Origin: Actinomycetota bacterium
GTDB lineage: Bacteria; Actinomycetota; Acidimicrobiia; Acidimicrobiales; Ilumatobacteraceae
Direction: 5' to 3'
DNA length: 5,899 bases
NCBI GenBank assembly: GCA_005805045.1
Contig: SYNW01000038.1
Span: 1 to 5,899 of the forward strand
Positions 1 to 5,899 of this stretch are shown here, piece by piece. The notes beneath the pieces are model-generated. The model was given only the letters and a program-made list of their open reading frames with translations. It was not told the origin of the DNA and made no database searches. Positions within the stretch are counted from its first letter, which is position 1. Each line of letters starts with the position of its first letter. A program made the translations under genes and the position numbers.

Positions 1-507
1 ACTCGACTGTGTCGATGACGAACTTGCCTTAAGGCCAACTTCATTAGCGATTAGTTCTGCGCGCAGAAGATGAAACGGATCGCTCACGATCAACATACGG
101 TCGATCTTGAGATCTTTAGCAACTTGCGAAACAGCAAGCAACGACGCATAAGTTGTTGTGCCAGAATTTTCTTCAAATATCAGGTCGCTGGCCACGCCGC
201 TTGACTCAAAAAACTTGCGCGAAGTTGCCGCCTCGGTAAATCGATCGCCCTCTTGCTTGCCGCCCGTAACCACAATGTACGAAGCCAAGTTGAGATTCCA
301 TAATTCGAGCGCGTGGTCGAGGCGCGCCTGCAGTTGTGGCGATGGTCGACCGTCATATTGAGCAGCGCCGAGCACGACAATTGCGTCAACTGGCTGACGA
401 TCAGCACTACGACCCGTGTTCCACACTTGCAACAACGAAACCAAAAAGTAAACCGTCGCAATTAGAACAGTTACACCAAGCGACTGAAGAACTCGTCGCA
501 GCTTCAT
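1..507 (-). CDS. DUF218 domain protein (YdcF/SanA/ElyC-like), partial, C-terminus off the left edge
   Basis: The reading frame is open from the ATG at 507 down to base 1 without a stop, giving 169 residues (MKLRRVLQSLG...). Residues 1-5 are basic and about 10-28 form a hydrophobic segment (VTVLIATVYFLVSLL), so an N-terminal membrane anchor is likely. The DUF218 core follows: DAIVVLGAAQYDGRPSPQLQ (41-60), YIVVTGGKQEGD (77-88), a TEAATSRKFFESSGV helix (91-105), EENSGTTTYASL (112-123) and MLIVSDPFHLLRAELIANE (138-156) with the conserved S/D/H cluster. Family members are usually slightly over 200 residues, so only the last few tens are missing. An in-frame TAA lies 4-6 bases upstream of the ATG, which rules out a longer start. 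Relatives include E. coli YdcF (reported to bind S-adenosylmethionine) and SanA/ElyC, linked to envelope integrity; the biochemical role remains open. It starts 14 bp after gltX on the same strand, so the two are probably cotranscribed. Confidence 0.85.
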   Translation of the reverse strand, partial: MKLRRVLQSLGVTVLIATVYFLVSLLQVWNTGRSADRQPVDAIVVLGAAQYDGRPSPQLQARLDHALELWNLNLASYIVVTGGKQEGDRFTEAATSRKFFESSGVASDLIFEENSGTTTYASLLAVSQVAKDLKIDRMLIVSDPFHLLRAELIANEVGLKASSSSTQSS

Positions 508-521
508 TGATTAAAACTCGC

Positions 522-1931
522 TCAAACCTTTTTGGCGAGAGCGACATCAATTCGTTTGAGCGTTGCGTCTCGACCCAACATCGCAATCGGCTCGAACAAT
601 GGCGGACCAACACTGCGCCCAGTCACAGCCACCCGCAGCGGCGCTTGCATCTTGCCCAGTTTCAACGAGTGCTTTTCGCCGACTGCCTCGACTACGGCTT
701 TGAGTGCATCAGGTATGAATTCGCATGTCTTGAAGCCTTCGCGAATTTCGATCAGTGTTGCACTCGCCCACTCTGACGCAAACGCTTTAGCAAATGCCGC
801 ATCATCTATCGTCGGCAAATCGCAGAACAAAAAGTCGACCATACTCGGTACATCTTGCAACAACTGCACACGAGTCTGAACTAACGGGGCTATTTCTTCA
901 AAAACTTTTGCGTCATAATCTTGTGCTTGCCATGGGGCTTTTGCGCCCACCAACCAAGGTTCGCATGCGCGAATGAACTCATCGAGCGGCATCGCGCGAA
1001 TGTAGTCGGCGTTGAACGAATGCAATTTGACGATGTCAAAAAACGCCGGCGAATGATTGACGCTGCTCAAATCAAACTCGGCAGTTATTTTTTCGAACGG
1101 CACAATTTCTGTATCGCCCGTAGGCGCCCAACCAAGAGTCATCAAATAATTTTTCATCGCCGCCGCGAGAATTCCCTCTTCTCGATATTGCTCAACTGCA
1201 ACTTTGTCGCGACGCTTCGAAAGTTTCTTTCGCTGCTCGTTAACAAGCACCGGAACATGAGCCCAACTCGGTGGCTCGTGGCCGAGCGCACGCCAAATCA
1301 TCTGTTGTTTCGGCGCATTCGGCAGATGCTCTTCGGCCCGCACGACATGAGTGATGCCCTGGGTTATGTCGTCCACGACGTTTGCCAACAGAAATACAGG
1401 CGAACCGTTACTGCGCAACAGAACAAAATCTTCGATCGTCGAATTGTCGAACTCGACACTGCCCCGCACCTCATCTTGAACAATTGTCGCGCCTGCGGGA
1501 ACGCGAAATCGCAAAACTCGCCCCTCGCCTGACCCCAAACCACGATCCCGCGAATATCCGTCATAACCCTGTTTGCCTGATTCTTTGGCACGCTTTTGAA
1601 TATCTTCAGTCGACAAGTCGCAATAATATGCAGCGCCTTGTGCGAAAAGTTTTTCGGCCGCCGCAACATGCAATGCGGCATTCGTTGATTGAAAATATGG
1701 CCCTTCAAAGTGCGAATCTTTGTTATCTATGCCAAGCCAAGCAAGCGCGTCGAGAATACCCTGCGTCCATTGCGGATTATTTCTTGAATCATCGGTGTCT
1801 TCTATCCGCAAAACGAAAACGCCATCGTTTTGTAGCGCAAGAATCCAGTTATAAAGTGCAGTCCGTGCACCGCCGACGTGAAAGTAACCTGTCGGTGACG
1901 GCGCGAATCGGTAGCGCGGTGTCTGTGCCAT
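522..1931 (-). CDS. gltX: Glutamyl-tRNA synthetase
   Basis: This class I aminoacyl-tRNA synthetase (469 residues, the usual bacterial length) attaches glutamate to tRNA-Glu in the cytoplasm using ATP. The Rossmann-fold start RFAPSPTGYFHVGGARTALYNW (8-29) carries the HIGH-type motif as HVGG (18-21), and LRIEDTD (41-47) follows as in all GluRS. VVRAEEHLPNAPKQQMIWRALG (196-217) is the GlxRS core, and KLSKR (236-240) is the KMSKS-type ATP loop. The C-terminal helical anticodon-binding half ends with PLRVAVTGRSVGPPLFEPIAMLG (431-453), typical of bacterial GluRS. The ATG at 1931 sits right before the conserved N-terminus, so the start is secure; no clear Shine-Dalgarno precedes it. No GlnRS gene is visible here; in many actinobacteria GluRS also charges tRNA-Gln for the GatCAB amidotransferase, but that cannot be judged from this window. 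The upstream neighbour diverges across 19 bp and the DUF218 gene follows 14 bp downstream. Confidence 0.97.
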   Translation of the reverse strand: MAQTPRYRFAPSPTGYFHVGGARTALYNWILALQNDGVFVLRIEDTDDSRNNPQWTQGILDALAWLGIDNKDSHFEGPYFQSTNAALHVAAAEKLFAQGAAYYCDLSTEDIQKRAKESGKQGYDGYSRDRGLGSGEGRVLRFRVPAGATIVQDEVRGSVEFDNSTIEDFVLLRSNGSPVFLLANVVDDITQGITHVVRAEEHLPNAPKQQMIWRALGHEPPSWAHVPVLVNEQRKKLSKRRDKVAVEQYREEGILAAAMKNYLMTLGWAPTGDTEIVPFEKITAEFDLSSVNHSPAFFDIVKLHSFNADYIRAMPLDEFIRACEPWLVGAKAPWQAQDYDAKVFEEIAPLVQTRVQLLQDVPSMVDFLFCDLPTIDDAAFAKAFASEWASATLIEIREGFKTCEFIPDALKAVVEAVGEKHSLKLGKMQAPLRVAVTGRSVGPPLFEPIAMLGRDATLKRIDVALAKKV

Positions 1932-1950
1932 CTGTCATCAGGCTATCTCG
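1932..1950. promoter_or_regulatory. Compact divergent start region between gltX and the VIT-family transporter gene
   Basis: Only 19 bp separate the gltX ATG from the GTG proposed for the transporter, too little for two separate promoters, so promoter elements must overlap coding sequence on at least one side. On the minus strand GATAGT (complement of 1975-1980) matches four of six bases of the -10 consensus and would give gltX a leader of a few tens of bases, but its upstream -35 match is poor. No operator or metal-regulator box was recognised. Confidence 0.3.
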
Positions 1951-2709
1951 GTGAGCGCAAGCACCCGAGACAGAACTATCGTTAAAGCCGTGGCAAAGAA
2001 AACTCTCGAACATGAAGGTCACCCCGACCATCGCGCACTCGCTGGTGGTTCGGCGCGTGCCGGAGTGTTTGGTTTCAGTGATGGTTTGGTTTCGAATGTT
2101 TCGTTGATCATTGGCTTCGCTGCTAGTGGTGCTGATTCGAGCATTGTGCGACTCGCTGGCATCGCTGCTGCTGTTGCAGGCGCGGCGAGCATGGCGGCTG
2201 GCGAGTGGGTATCAATCAGCGCTCAAAATGACCTAATCAAGCGCGAGATGGCTCTCGAGTTGCGCGAACTCAAGCTTCACCCTGAAGCAGAAACTTCTGA
2301 ATTAGCCGCGATGTATCGCCAACATGGCATGTCGCGCGAACAAGCCGCTGCGTCGGCCAAAGAAGTGATGCGCGACCCTGAGCGCGCCGTGATCGTGCAT
2401 GCGCGAGAAGAGTTCGGACTTGATGCCGGAAACTTGCCCAACCCAATTCAAATTGGATTAATTTCTCTGCTCACTTTTTTAGCCGGTGCAATGTTGCCAG
2501 TTTTACCGTGGGTTTTTAGTAGCAACGATACGGCAAGATTTCTCTCGGTAACTGTCGCGATCGTCGCAGCTGCGGCTGCTGGTTACGCGATCGGTCAACA
2601 AGCCGAACGGTCGAAGATTTCTAGTGCCATTCGACAAGTGGCGATCATGTTGCTCGCAGTTGGTGTCACATACGTGATCGGGCGTCTTGTCGGCGTTTCG
2701 ATCAACTGA
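1951..2709 (+). CDS. VIT1/CCC1-family iron/manganese transporter
   Basis: This 252-residue membrane protein belongs to the VIT1/CCC1 family, which moves Fe2+ or Mn2+ out of the cytoplasm, in characterised members by proton exchange. Five hydrophobic segments are visible at about 35-58, 65-85, 165-188, 196-214 and 226-248. The first holds the family signature FGFSDGLVSNVSLIIG with its conserved Asp (D44); the second holds SMAAGEWVSISAQND with Met (M81) and Glu (E85) that line the metal path in the family. The acidic helical region between segments 2 and 3 (about 93-163, with E103, E106, E117, E153, E154) matches the cytoplasmic metal-binding domain of VIT proteins. The GTG start at 1951 has a modest CAGG about eight bases upstream; an in-frame GTG at 1990 is an alternative that loses no conserved sequence. 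Physiologically this would be metal detoxification or homeostasis; iron versus manganese cannot be decided. The DUF2237 gene follows after 14 bp, likely on the same transcript. Confidence 0.92.
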   Translation: MSASTRDRTIVKAVAKKTLEHEGHPDHRALAGGSARAGVFGFSDGLVSNVSLIIGFAASGADSSIVRLAGIAAAVAGAASMAAGEWVSISAQNDLIKREMALELRELKLHPEAETSELAAMYRQHGMSREQAAASAKEVMRDPERAVIVHAREEFGLDAGNLPNPIQIGLISLLTFLAGAMLPVLPWVFSSNDTARFLSVTVAIVAAAAAGYAIGQQAERSKISSAIRQVAIMLLAVGVTYVIGRLVGVSIN

Positions 2710-2723
2710 GAAGCTGCAAATAA

Positions 2724-3098
2724 ATGACGATTGGTCAGCAAACAAATGTCTATGGCGATCCACTCGAGCCGTGCAACTTTGACCCTATAACTGGTTATTA
2801 TCGCACTGGTTGTTGCGAAACGGGCGGCGACGATACGGGTGTGCACACGGTGTGCGCAATCATGACCTCAGACTTTCTCGAATATTCAAAGTCGGTCGGC
2901 AACGATCTTTCAACGCCGATGCCGCAATACGGTTTTGCGGGCCTAAAGCCCGGAGACCAATGGTGTCTTTGTGCGCCACGTTGGCAAGAAGCATTCGAGG
3001 CTGGCAAAGCACCGAAAGTCAAATTGCGTTCAACTCACACGCTGACGCTTGAATTCGTCACGCTAAAAAATCTTGAGGCGCACGCAATCGATAAATAA
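2724..3098 (+). CDS. DUF2237 family protein, small cysteine-rich cytoplasmic protein
   Basis: The 124-residue product matches the DUF2237 (COG3651-type) family nearly end to end: NVYGDPLEPCNFDPITGYYR (8-27), TGCCETGGDDTGVHTVCAIMT (28-48), FLEYSKSVGNDLSTPMPQYGFAGLKPGDQWCLCAPRWQEA (51-90) and a short C-terminal tail ending HAIDK. Six cysteines (C17, C30, C31, C44, C81, C83) include a CC pair and a CxC pair, which suggests metal or redox chemistry, although the family has no established function that I know of. There is no signal peptide or membrane segment, so it should be cytoplasmic. The ATG at 2724 is preceded by GAGAAG about ten bases upstream, a weak ribosome-binding site that overlaps the transporter stop codon. 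The 14 bp gap to the VIT-family gene argues for one operon, and the gene ends 3 bp before the convergent 174-aa gene. A link to metal handling is inferred from the neighbour only. Confidence 0.88.
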   Translation: MTIGQQTNVYGDPLEPCNFDPITGYYRTGCCETGGDDTGVHTVCAIMTSDFLEYSKSVGNDLSTPMPQYGFAGLKPGDQWCLCAPRWQEAFEAGKAPKVKLRSTHTLTLEFVTLKNLEAHAIDK

Positions 3099-3101
3099 CT
3101 T

Positions 3102-3626
3102 TTAAGCGCCAGTAAGCGCACGCCAACTGCCTGGCATACCCGTGCGAACTTGTTCTGGTGTCATCAGCATCGTGCTCTCTGGCACCATGTCGACAAGTGC
3201 GCGAATTTCTGAGTAGTGATGCGCTGCATCACCCAAACCAGCGAACAGTTCTTTGCGTCGTGCAACAAGATCTGCTGGTGGATCAAGCAACATGAAACCC
3301 CAAATTCCAAAAGCAACCGTGAGATCGTAAATCACCGGCGCTCTTCCATATTTCGAGGCCCGACGCAATGCGATTGCGAGCACACCTCGAATTGCGTCAT
3401 CGGCTGACTCGCCCGGTTGCAACACGATCGAATCGCGCAAACCTTCGGCGAGTTTCAATGCATAACCCTGGTCTGGGCCTTGATGCCCCAGTTTTTGACC
3501 TTTGGGTTGCCCAGTCGCAATAGCCGCGGGTTTGTCGTTGTGCCAAGGTGTTGGCACGTGTTCGGGCGACGAATATGTTCGCGGACGATCTATCGGATCT
3601 AAAGGTGTGAACTTTGGTGCAGCCAT
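3102..3626 (-). CDS. Conserved-looking hypothetical protein, 174 aa, downstream of cimA
   Basis: I do not recognise a named family. The product is 174 residues with no signal peptide. Residues 1-55 are rich in Pro, Gly, His and Lys (for example FTPLDPIDRPRTYSSPEHVP, 6-25) and look extended or disordered. From about 56 it becomes a helical, apparently folded domain: LAEGLRDSI (59-67), SADDAIRGVLAIALRRASKYG (74-94), a hydrophobic stretch IYDLTVAFGIWGFMLLD (99-115), then a charged helix RRKELFAGLGDAAHHYSEIRALVDMV (123-148) with an HHY cluster. The hydrophobic stretch contains Asp and is probably a buried helix rather than a true membrane span. It is accepted as a gene because the frame is open and protein-like, neighbours abut it on both sides (32 bp after cimA, 3 bp from the convergent DUF2237 stop), and no other good frame occupies the space. 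The ATG at 3626 is the best start, with only a weak upstream AGG. Position suggests cotranscription with ilvE-cimA; function unknown. Confidence 0.75.
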   Translation of the reverse strand: MAAPKFTPLDPIDRPRTYSSPEHVPTPWHNDKPAAIATGQPKGQKLGHQGPDQGYALKLAEGLRDSIVLQPGESADDAIRGVLAIALRRASKYGRAPVIYDLTVAFGIWGFMLLDPPADLVARRKELFAGLGDAAHHYSEIRALVDMVPESTMLMTPEQVRTGMPGSWRALTGA

Positions 3627-3658
3627 GACGCGACCAGCCTAGAACATTTATCGCGAGA

Positions 3659-5239
3659 TCAAGATTGCAAATGCAACAAACCAAACACGAGAGACTCTTC
3701 AAGAGCGCGCCACGATGCTTCAATGATGTTCGCCGACACGCCGATTGTTGTCCATGTGCGCTCACCATCGGTGGCGTCGATCAAAACACGAGTGACGGCA
3801 CCGGTTGCCGAACCTGAGTCGAGAATTCGCACTTTGTAGTCAGTGAGATGCACGCGTTCTAATTGCGGATAACTTGCCCGAAGTGCCTCACGCAACGCGG
3901 TGTCGATTGCATTTACCGGACCATTACCTTCAGATGTATAAACATTTCGATCGTCGCCGACCCAAACTTTGACCGTGGCTTCTGTAGTGAAAGTGCCCGT
4001 CACGGCTTCGTCGGTGATAACGCGCATTGATTCGACTTTGAAAAACGATTGATCCCATCCAGATGCGCGGCGCATTAGCAACTCGAGCGATGCATCGGCT
4101 GCTTCGAAGTGATAGCCCTCGAACTCAAGTCGCTTTAGATCGTCGATGACTTGGCCAATTGCCGGACCATCAAGTTTGATACCAAGTTCTTGGGCCTTCA
4201 TCGTGATCGTCGCGCGACCAGCCATTTCTGAAACCAAAAAGCGCGTGCCATTGCCGACAAGTTCTGGCGAAACATGCTCGTAGGCATCTTTAGCCCGAGC
4301 GATTGCCGAAACATGCAGGCCGGCTTTGTGAGCGAATGCAGAAACACCCACATACGGTGCTTGCGGGTTCATCGGACGATTCAAAACTTCGGCCACATGA
4401 TTGCTGACTTGCGTGAGGCGCTCGAGATGACCGTCGGGTAAGCACTCGTAACCAAGTTTGAGTTGCAAATTCGGAATAACTGTCGTCAAGTTTGTATTGC
4501 CGGTGCGTTCGCCAAGACCGTTAAGTGTGCCCTGCACATGTCGCGCGCCACTTTGCACGGCGGCTAGCGAATTAGCCACAGCGCAACCGGTGTCGTCATG
4601 ACAGTGAATGCCGATCACGACATCGTTGCCGATGTGGCGACGGACGTCGGCGACTATTTTTTCGACTTCATTTGGTAGCGAGCCGCCATTTGTGTCGCAC
4701 AACACCAAATGTGTCGCACCATTGATAATCGCGGCTTCGAGCACGCGCAGTGAGAACTCAGCGTTGTGCTTGTAGCCGTCAAAAAAATGCTCCATGTCAA
4801 CGAGCACACGACGATTGTTGGCGACAAGAAATTTCACCGAGTCTCTGACCATCGCCACACCCTCGTCAAGCGTCGTCTGCAGGGCTTGTTCGACATGATA
4901 GTCAGAGCATTTGGCGACGATGCAAACCGCAGTCGTCTCGGCTTCGATCAAATTGCGCAGAGTCGGATCGTCATCGACTTTGCCCAATGGCCGACGTGTC
5001 GAACCGAATGCGACGAGCGTCGAAGTTTTTAGTTTTAACTCAGTGCGGGCACGCGCGAAAAACTCAATGTCTTTCGGGTTGGCGCCTGGCCAACCGCCTT
5101 CGATGTAGTGCACGCCAAGAAAATCAAGTTGTTCGGCGATGCGAAGTTTGTCTTGCACGCTCGCCGAAACGCCTTCGACCTGCATGCCGTCACGCAACGT
5201 GGTGTCGAAGACTTCAACGAGTTCACGGTTTTGAGACAT
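3659..5239 (-). CDS. cimA: (R)-citramalate synthase (2-isopropylmalate/homocitrate synthase family)
   Basis: CimA condenses pyruvate with acetyl-CoA to (R)-citramalate, the first step of the threonine-independent route to 2-oxobutyrate and isoleucine. The 526-residue product has the family's full length. The DRE-TIM barrel starts with VFDTTLRDGMQ (10-20), including catalytic Arg16 and metal-ligand Asp17, and continues with IEGGWPGANPKD (46-57), the HxH metal motif in GIHCHDDTGCAVANSLAAV (210-228; H212, H214) and LNGLGERTGNTNL (239-251) with metal-ligand Asn248. YVGVSAFAHKAGLHVSAI (296-313) belongs to the downstream subdomain. Residues about 395-526 form the LeuA-type regulatory dimer domain, ending in TWTTIGVSANIIEASWRALEESL, so feedback inhibition (by isoleucine in known CimA proteins) is likely. 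The IEGGWPG signature and the long C-terminus favour CimA over LeuA or homocitrate synthase; substrate choice is still inferred by family. It begins 5 bp after the ilvE stop, implying tight cotranscription. Confidence 0.93.
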   Translation of the reverse strand: MSQNRELVEVFDTTLRDGMQVEGVSASVQDKLRIAEQLDFLGVHYIEGGWPGANPKDIEFFARARTELKLKTSTLVAFGSTRRPLGKVDDDPTLRNLIEAETTAVCIVAKCSDYHVEQALQTTLDEGVAMVRDSVKFLVANNRRVLVDMEHFFDGYKHNAEFSLRVLEAAIINGATHLVLCDTNGGSLPNEVEKIVADVRRHIGNDVVIGIHCHDDTGCAVANSLAAVQSGARHVQGTLNGLGERTGNTNLTTVIPNLQLKLGYECLPDGHLERLTQVSNHVAEVLNRPMNPQAPYVGVSAFAHKAGLHVSAIARAKDAYEHVSPELVGNGTRFLVSEMAGRATITMKAQELGIKLDGPAIGQVIDDLKRLEFEGYHFEAADASLELLMRRASGWDQSFFKVESMRVITDEAVTGTFTTEATVKVWVGDDRNVYTSEGNGPVNAIDTALREALRASYPQLERVHLTDYKVRILDSGSATGAVTRVLIDATDGERTWTTIGVSANIIEASWRALEESLVFGLLHLQS

Positions 5240-5244
5240 AGGTT

Positions 5245-5899
5245 CTACTTAACCAACTCGCACCACTGCTTGTAACGGTCGTCTTGACCACGCACGGCTT
5301 TGGCATATGTTGTGGCGATGGCCTTGGTCATCGGACCAGGACACGGAATCTCGCGTTCGTCGACTGAATTTACCGAGCCAACTTCGGCGGCGGTGCCACA
5401 AACGAAAATTTCGTCGGCGATATACAGATCGCTACGGGCAATGTTGTCGACACGAATGTCAAAACCCAAATCTCGCGCAATAGTTGTGACGCTCGACTGA
5501 GTGATGCCTTCAAGTGCACCAGCCGAAAGTGGTGGTGTCAAGATCACGCCGTTACGAACGCAAAAAAGATTTTCGCCCGTGCACTCTGCAACCAAACCAT
5601 TGGGTGAAAGCATGATCGCCTCGTCGTAGCCCGCTTTGAGTGCTTCAACTTTTGCCAACGACGAGTTGGCATAGTTGGCGACTGTTTTGGCCGCTGGTGG
5701 CAACGAGTTGTGATCGGGTCTCTGCCACGAAGAAATTTTCATTCGCACGCCTTTTTGAACCGCGTCGTCGCCGAGATAGGCGCCCCACGGCCAACAGGCG
5801 ATCGCCACATCAACTTTGCATGGCAAAGTGTTGAGACCCATTTCGCCATATCCGTAATAAGCAATCGGACGAACATAACAAGATGGCAAACCAGTCGAC
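5245..5899 (-). CDS. ilvE: Branched-chain amino acid aminotransferase, partial, N-terminus off the right edge
   Basis: This PLP enzyme of fold-type IV interconverts 2-oxo acids and leucine, isoleucine or valine using glutamate, the last step of branched-chain amino acid synthesis. The open frame enters from base 5898 (STGLPSCYVRPIAYYGYGEMGLN) and ends at a TAG at 5245-5247, about 217 codons; compared with the roughly 309 residues of E. coli IlvE, about 90 N-terminal residues lie outside. The PLP Schiff-base lysine is in PPAAKTVANYANS (codon 5686-5688). The class-IV signature AECTGENLFCVRNGVILTPPLSAGALEGIT (about 5500-5589) includes the Glu that contacts the pyridine nitrogen (codon 5584-5586), and FVCGTAAEV (about 5380-5406) is the phosphate/substrate loop typical of IlvE. 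These residues separate it from D-amino acid aminotransferase and PabC, which lack the YGYGEMGLN-type stretch. A TTG at 5887-5889 could be mistaken for the start, but homology clearly continues upstream of it. cimA follows after 5 bp. Confidence 0.95.
   Translation of the reverse strand, partial: STGLPSCYVRPIAYYGYGEMGLNTLPCKVDVAIACWPWGAYLGDDAVQKGVRMKISSWQRPDHNSLPPAAKTVANYANSSLAKVEALKAGYDEAIMLSPNGLVAECTGENLFCVRNGVILTPPLSAGALEGITQSSVTTIARDLGFDIRVDNIARSDLYIADEIFVCGTAAEVGSVNSVDEREIPCPGPMTKAIATTYAKAVRGQDDRYKQWCELVK

Noticed and set aside
180..461. Minus-strand frame of 93 codons starting near 461
   Set aside because: It is out of frame with the DUF218 coding sequence that covers the same bases with clear family motifs, and its product is not protein-like.
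1869..1881. HVGG in place of the classical HIGH motif in GltX as a possible defect
   Set aside because: HVG-type variants are common in functional bacterial glutamyl-tRNA synthetases, and the KLSKR loop and the rest of the enzyme are intact.
921..1954. Long plus-strand open frames (921-1532 and 1382-1954, about 200 and 190 codons) antisense to gltX
   Set aside because: They lie fully opposite a gene with intact catalytic motifs and encode Arg/His/Cys-rich, low-complexity-like sequence without recognisable domains, as expected of shadow frames.
3077..3119. Possible terminator from GGCGC (3077-3081) with GCGCC (3106-3110), or GCGC (3106-3109) with GCGC (3116-3119)
   Set aside because: The first has a loop over 20 bases, the second a four-pair stem, and neither is followed by a T-run in the needed orientation.
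3627..3658. Minimal ATG-TTC-TAG frame on the minus strand in the cimA to 174-aa gene gap, as a leader peptide
   Set aside because: It is two codons long and has no ribosome-binding site or attenuator-like hairpins nearby; chance occurrence is expected.
5887..5889. TTG at 5887-5889 as the true start of a short aminotransferase
   Set aside because: The frame stays open to the window edge with family-like residues (STG before LPSCYVRP), and a functional IlvE needs the roughly 90 residues that would lie upstream.

Overview
This window looks like an ordinary chromosomal stretch from a high-level actinobacterial lineage. GC content is near 50% by eye, packing is dense, and every gene is a housekeeping or conserved-hypothetical type. 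A threonine-independent isoleucine gene (cimA) sits directly behind ilvE, and starts generally lack strong Shine-Dalgarno sequences. This would fit a planktonic, genome-streamlined actinobacterium, perhaps Acidimicrobiia-like, but that placement is inferred from gene content and style rather than from any marker gene.

Layout, left to right: (1) bases 1-507, minus strand, the N-terminal 169 codons of a DUF218 (YdcF/SanA/ElyC-like) membrane-anchored protein running off the left edge. (2) 522-1931, minus, complete gltX (glutamyl-tRNA synthetase), 14 bp upstream of the DUF218 gene and probably cotranscribed with it. (3) 1951-2709, plus, a VIT1/CCC1-family iron/manganese transporter diverging from gltX across only 19 bp. 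(4) 2724-3098, plus, a small cysteine-rich DUF2237 protein 14 bp behind the transporter. (5) 3102-3626, minus, a 174-residue protein I do not recognise, convergent with the DUF2237 gene with a 3 bp gap. (6) 3659-5239, minus, complete cimA (citramalate synthase). (7) 5245-5899, minus, the C-terminal about 217 codons of ilvE (branched-chain aminotransferase), entering from the right edge.

Functionally there are three transcription blocks. The right block (ilvE, cimA, unknown 174-aa gene) makes branched-chain amino acids: CimA condenses pyruvate and acetyl-CoA to citramalate to feed 2-oxobutyrate into isoleucine synthesis, and IlvE performs the last transamination. The middle block pairs a metal transporter with DUF2237. 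The left block pairs tRNA-Glu charging with an envelope-type DUF218 protein.

I found no RNA gene, mobile element, CRISPR array, large repeat, convincing terminator or riboswitch. The longest non-coding stretch is 32 bp. I do not see a dramatic new system. The best leads are the uncharacterised 174-aa protein tied to the cimA operon and the DUF2237 protein tied to a metal transporter.
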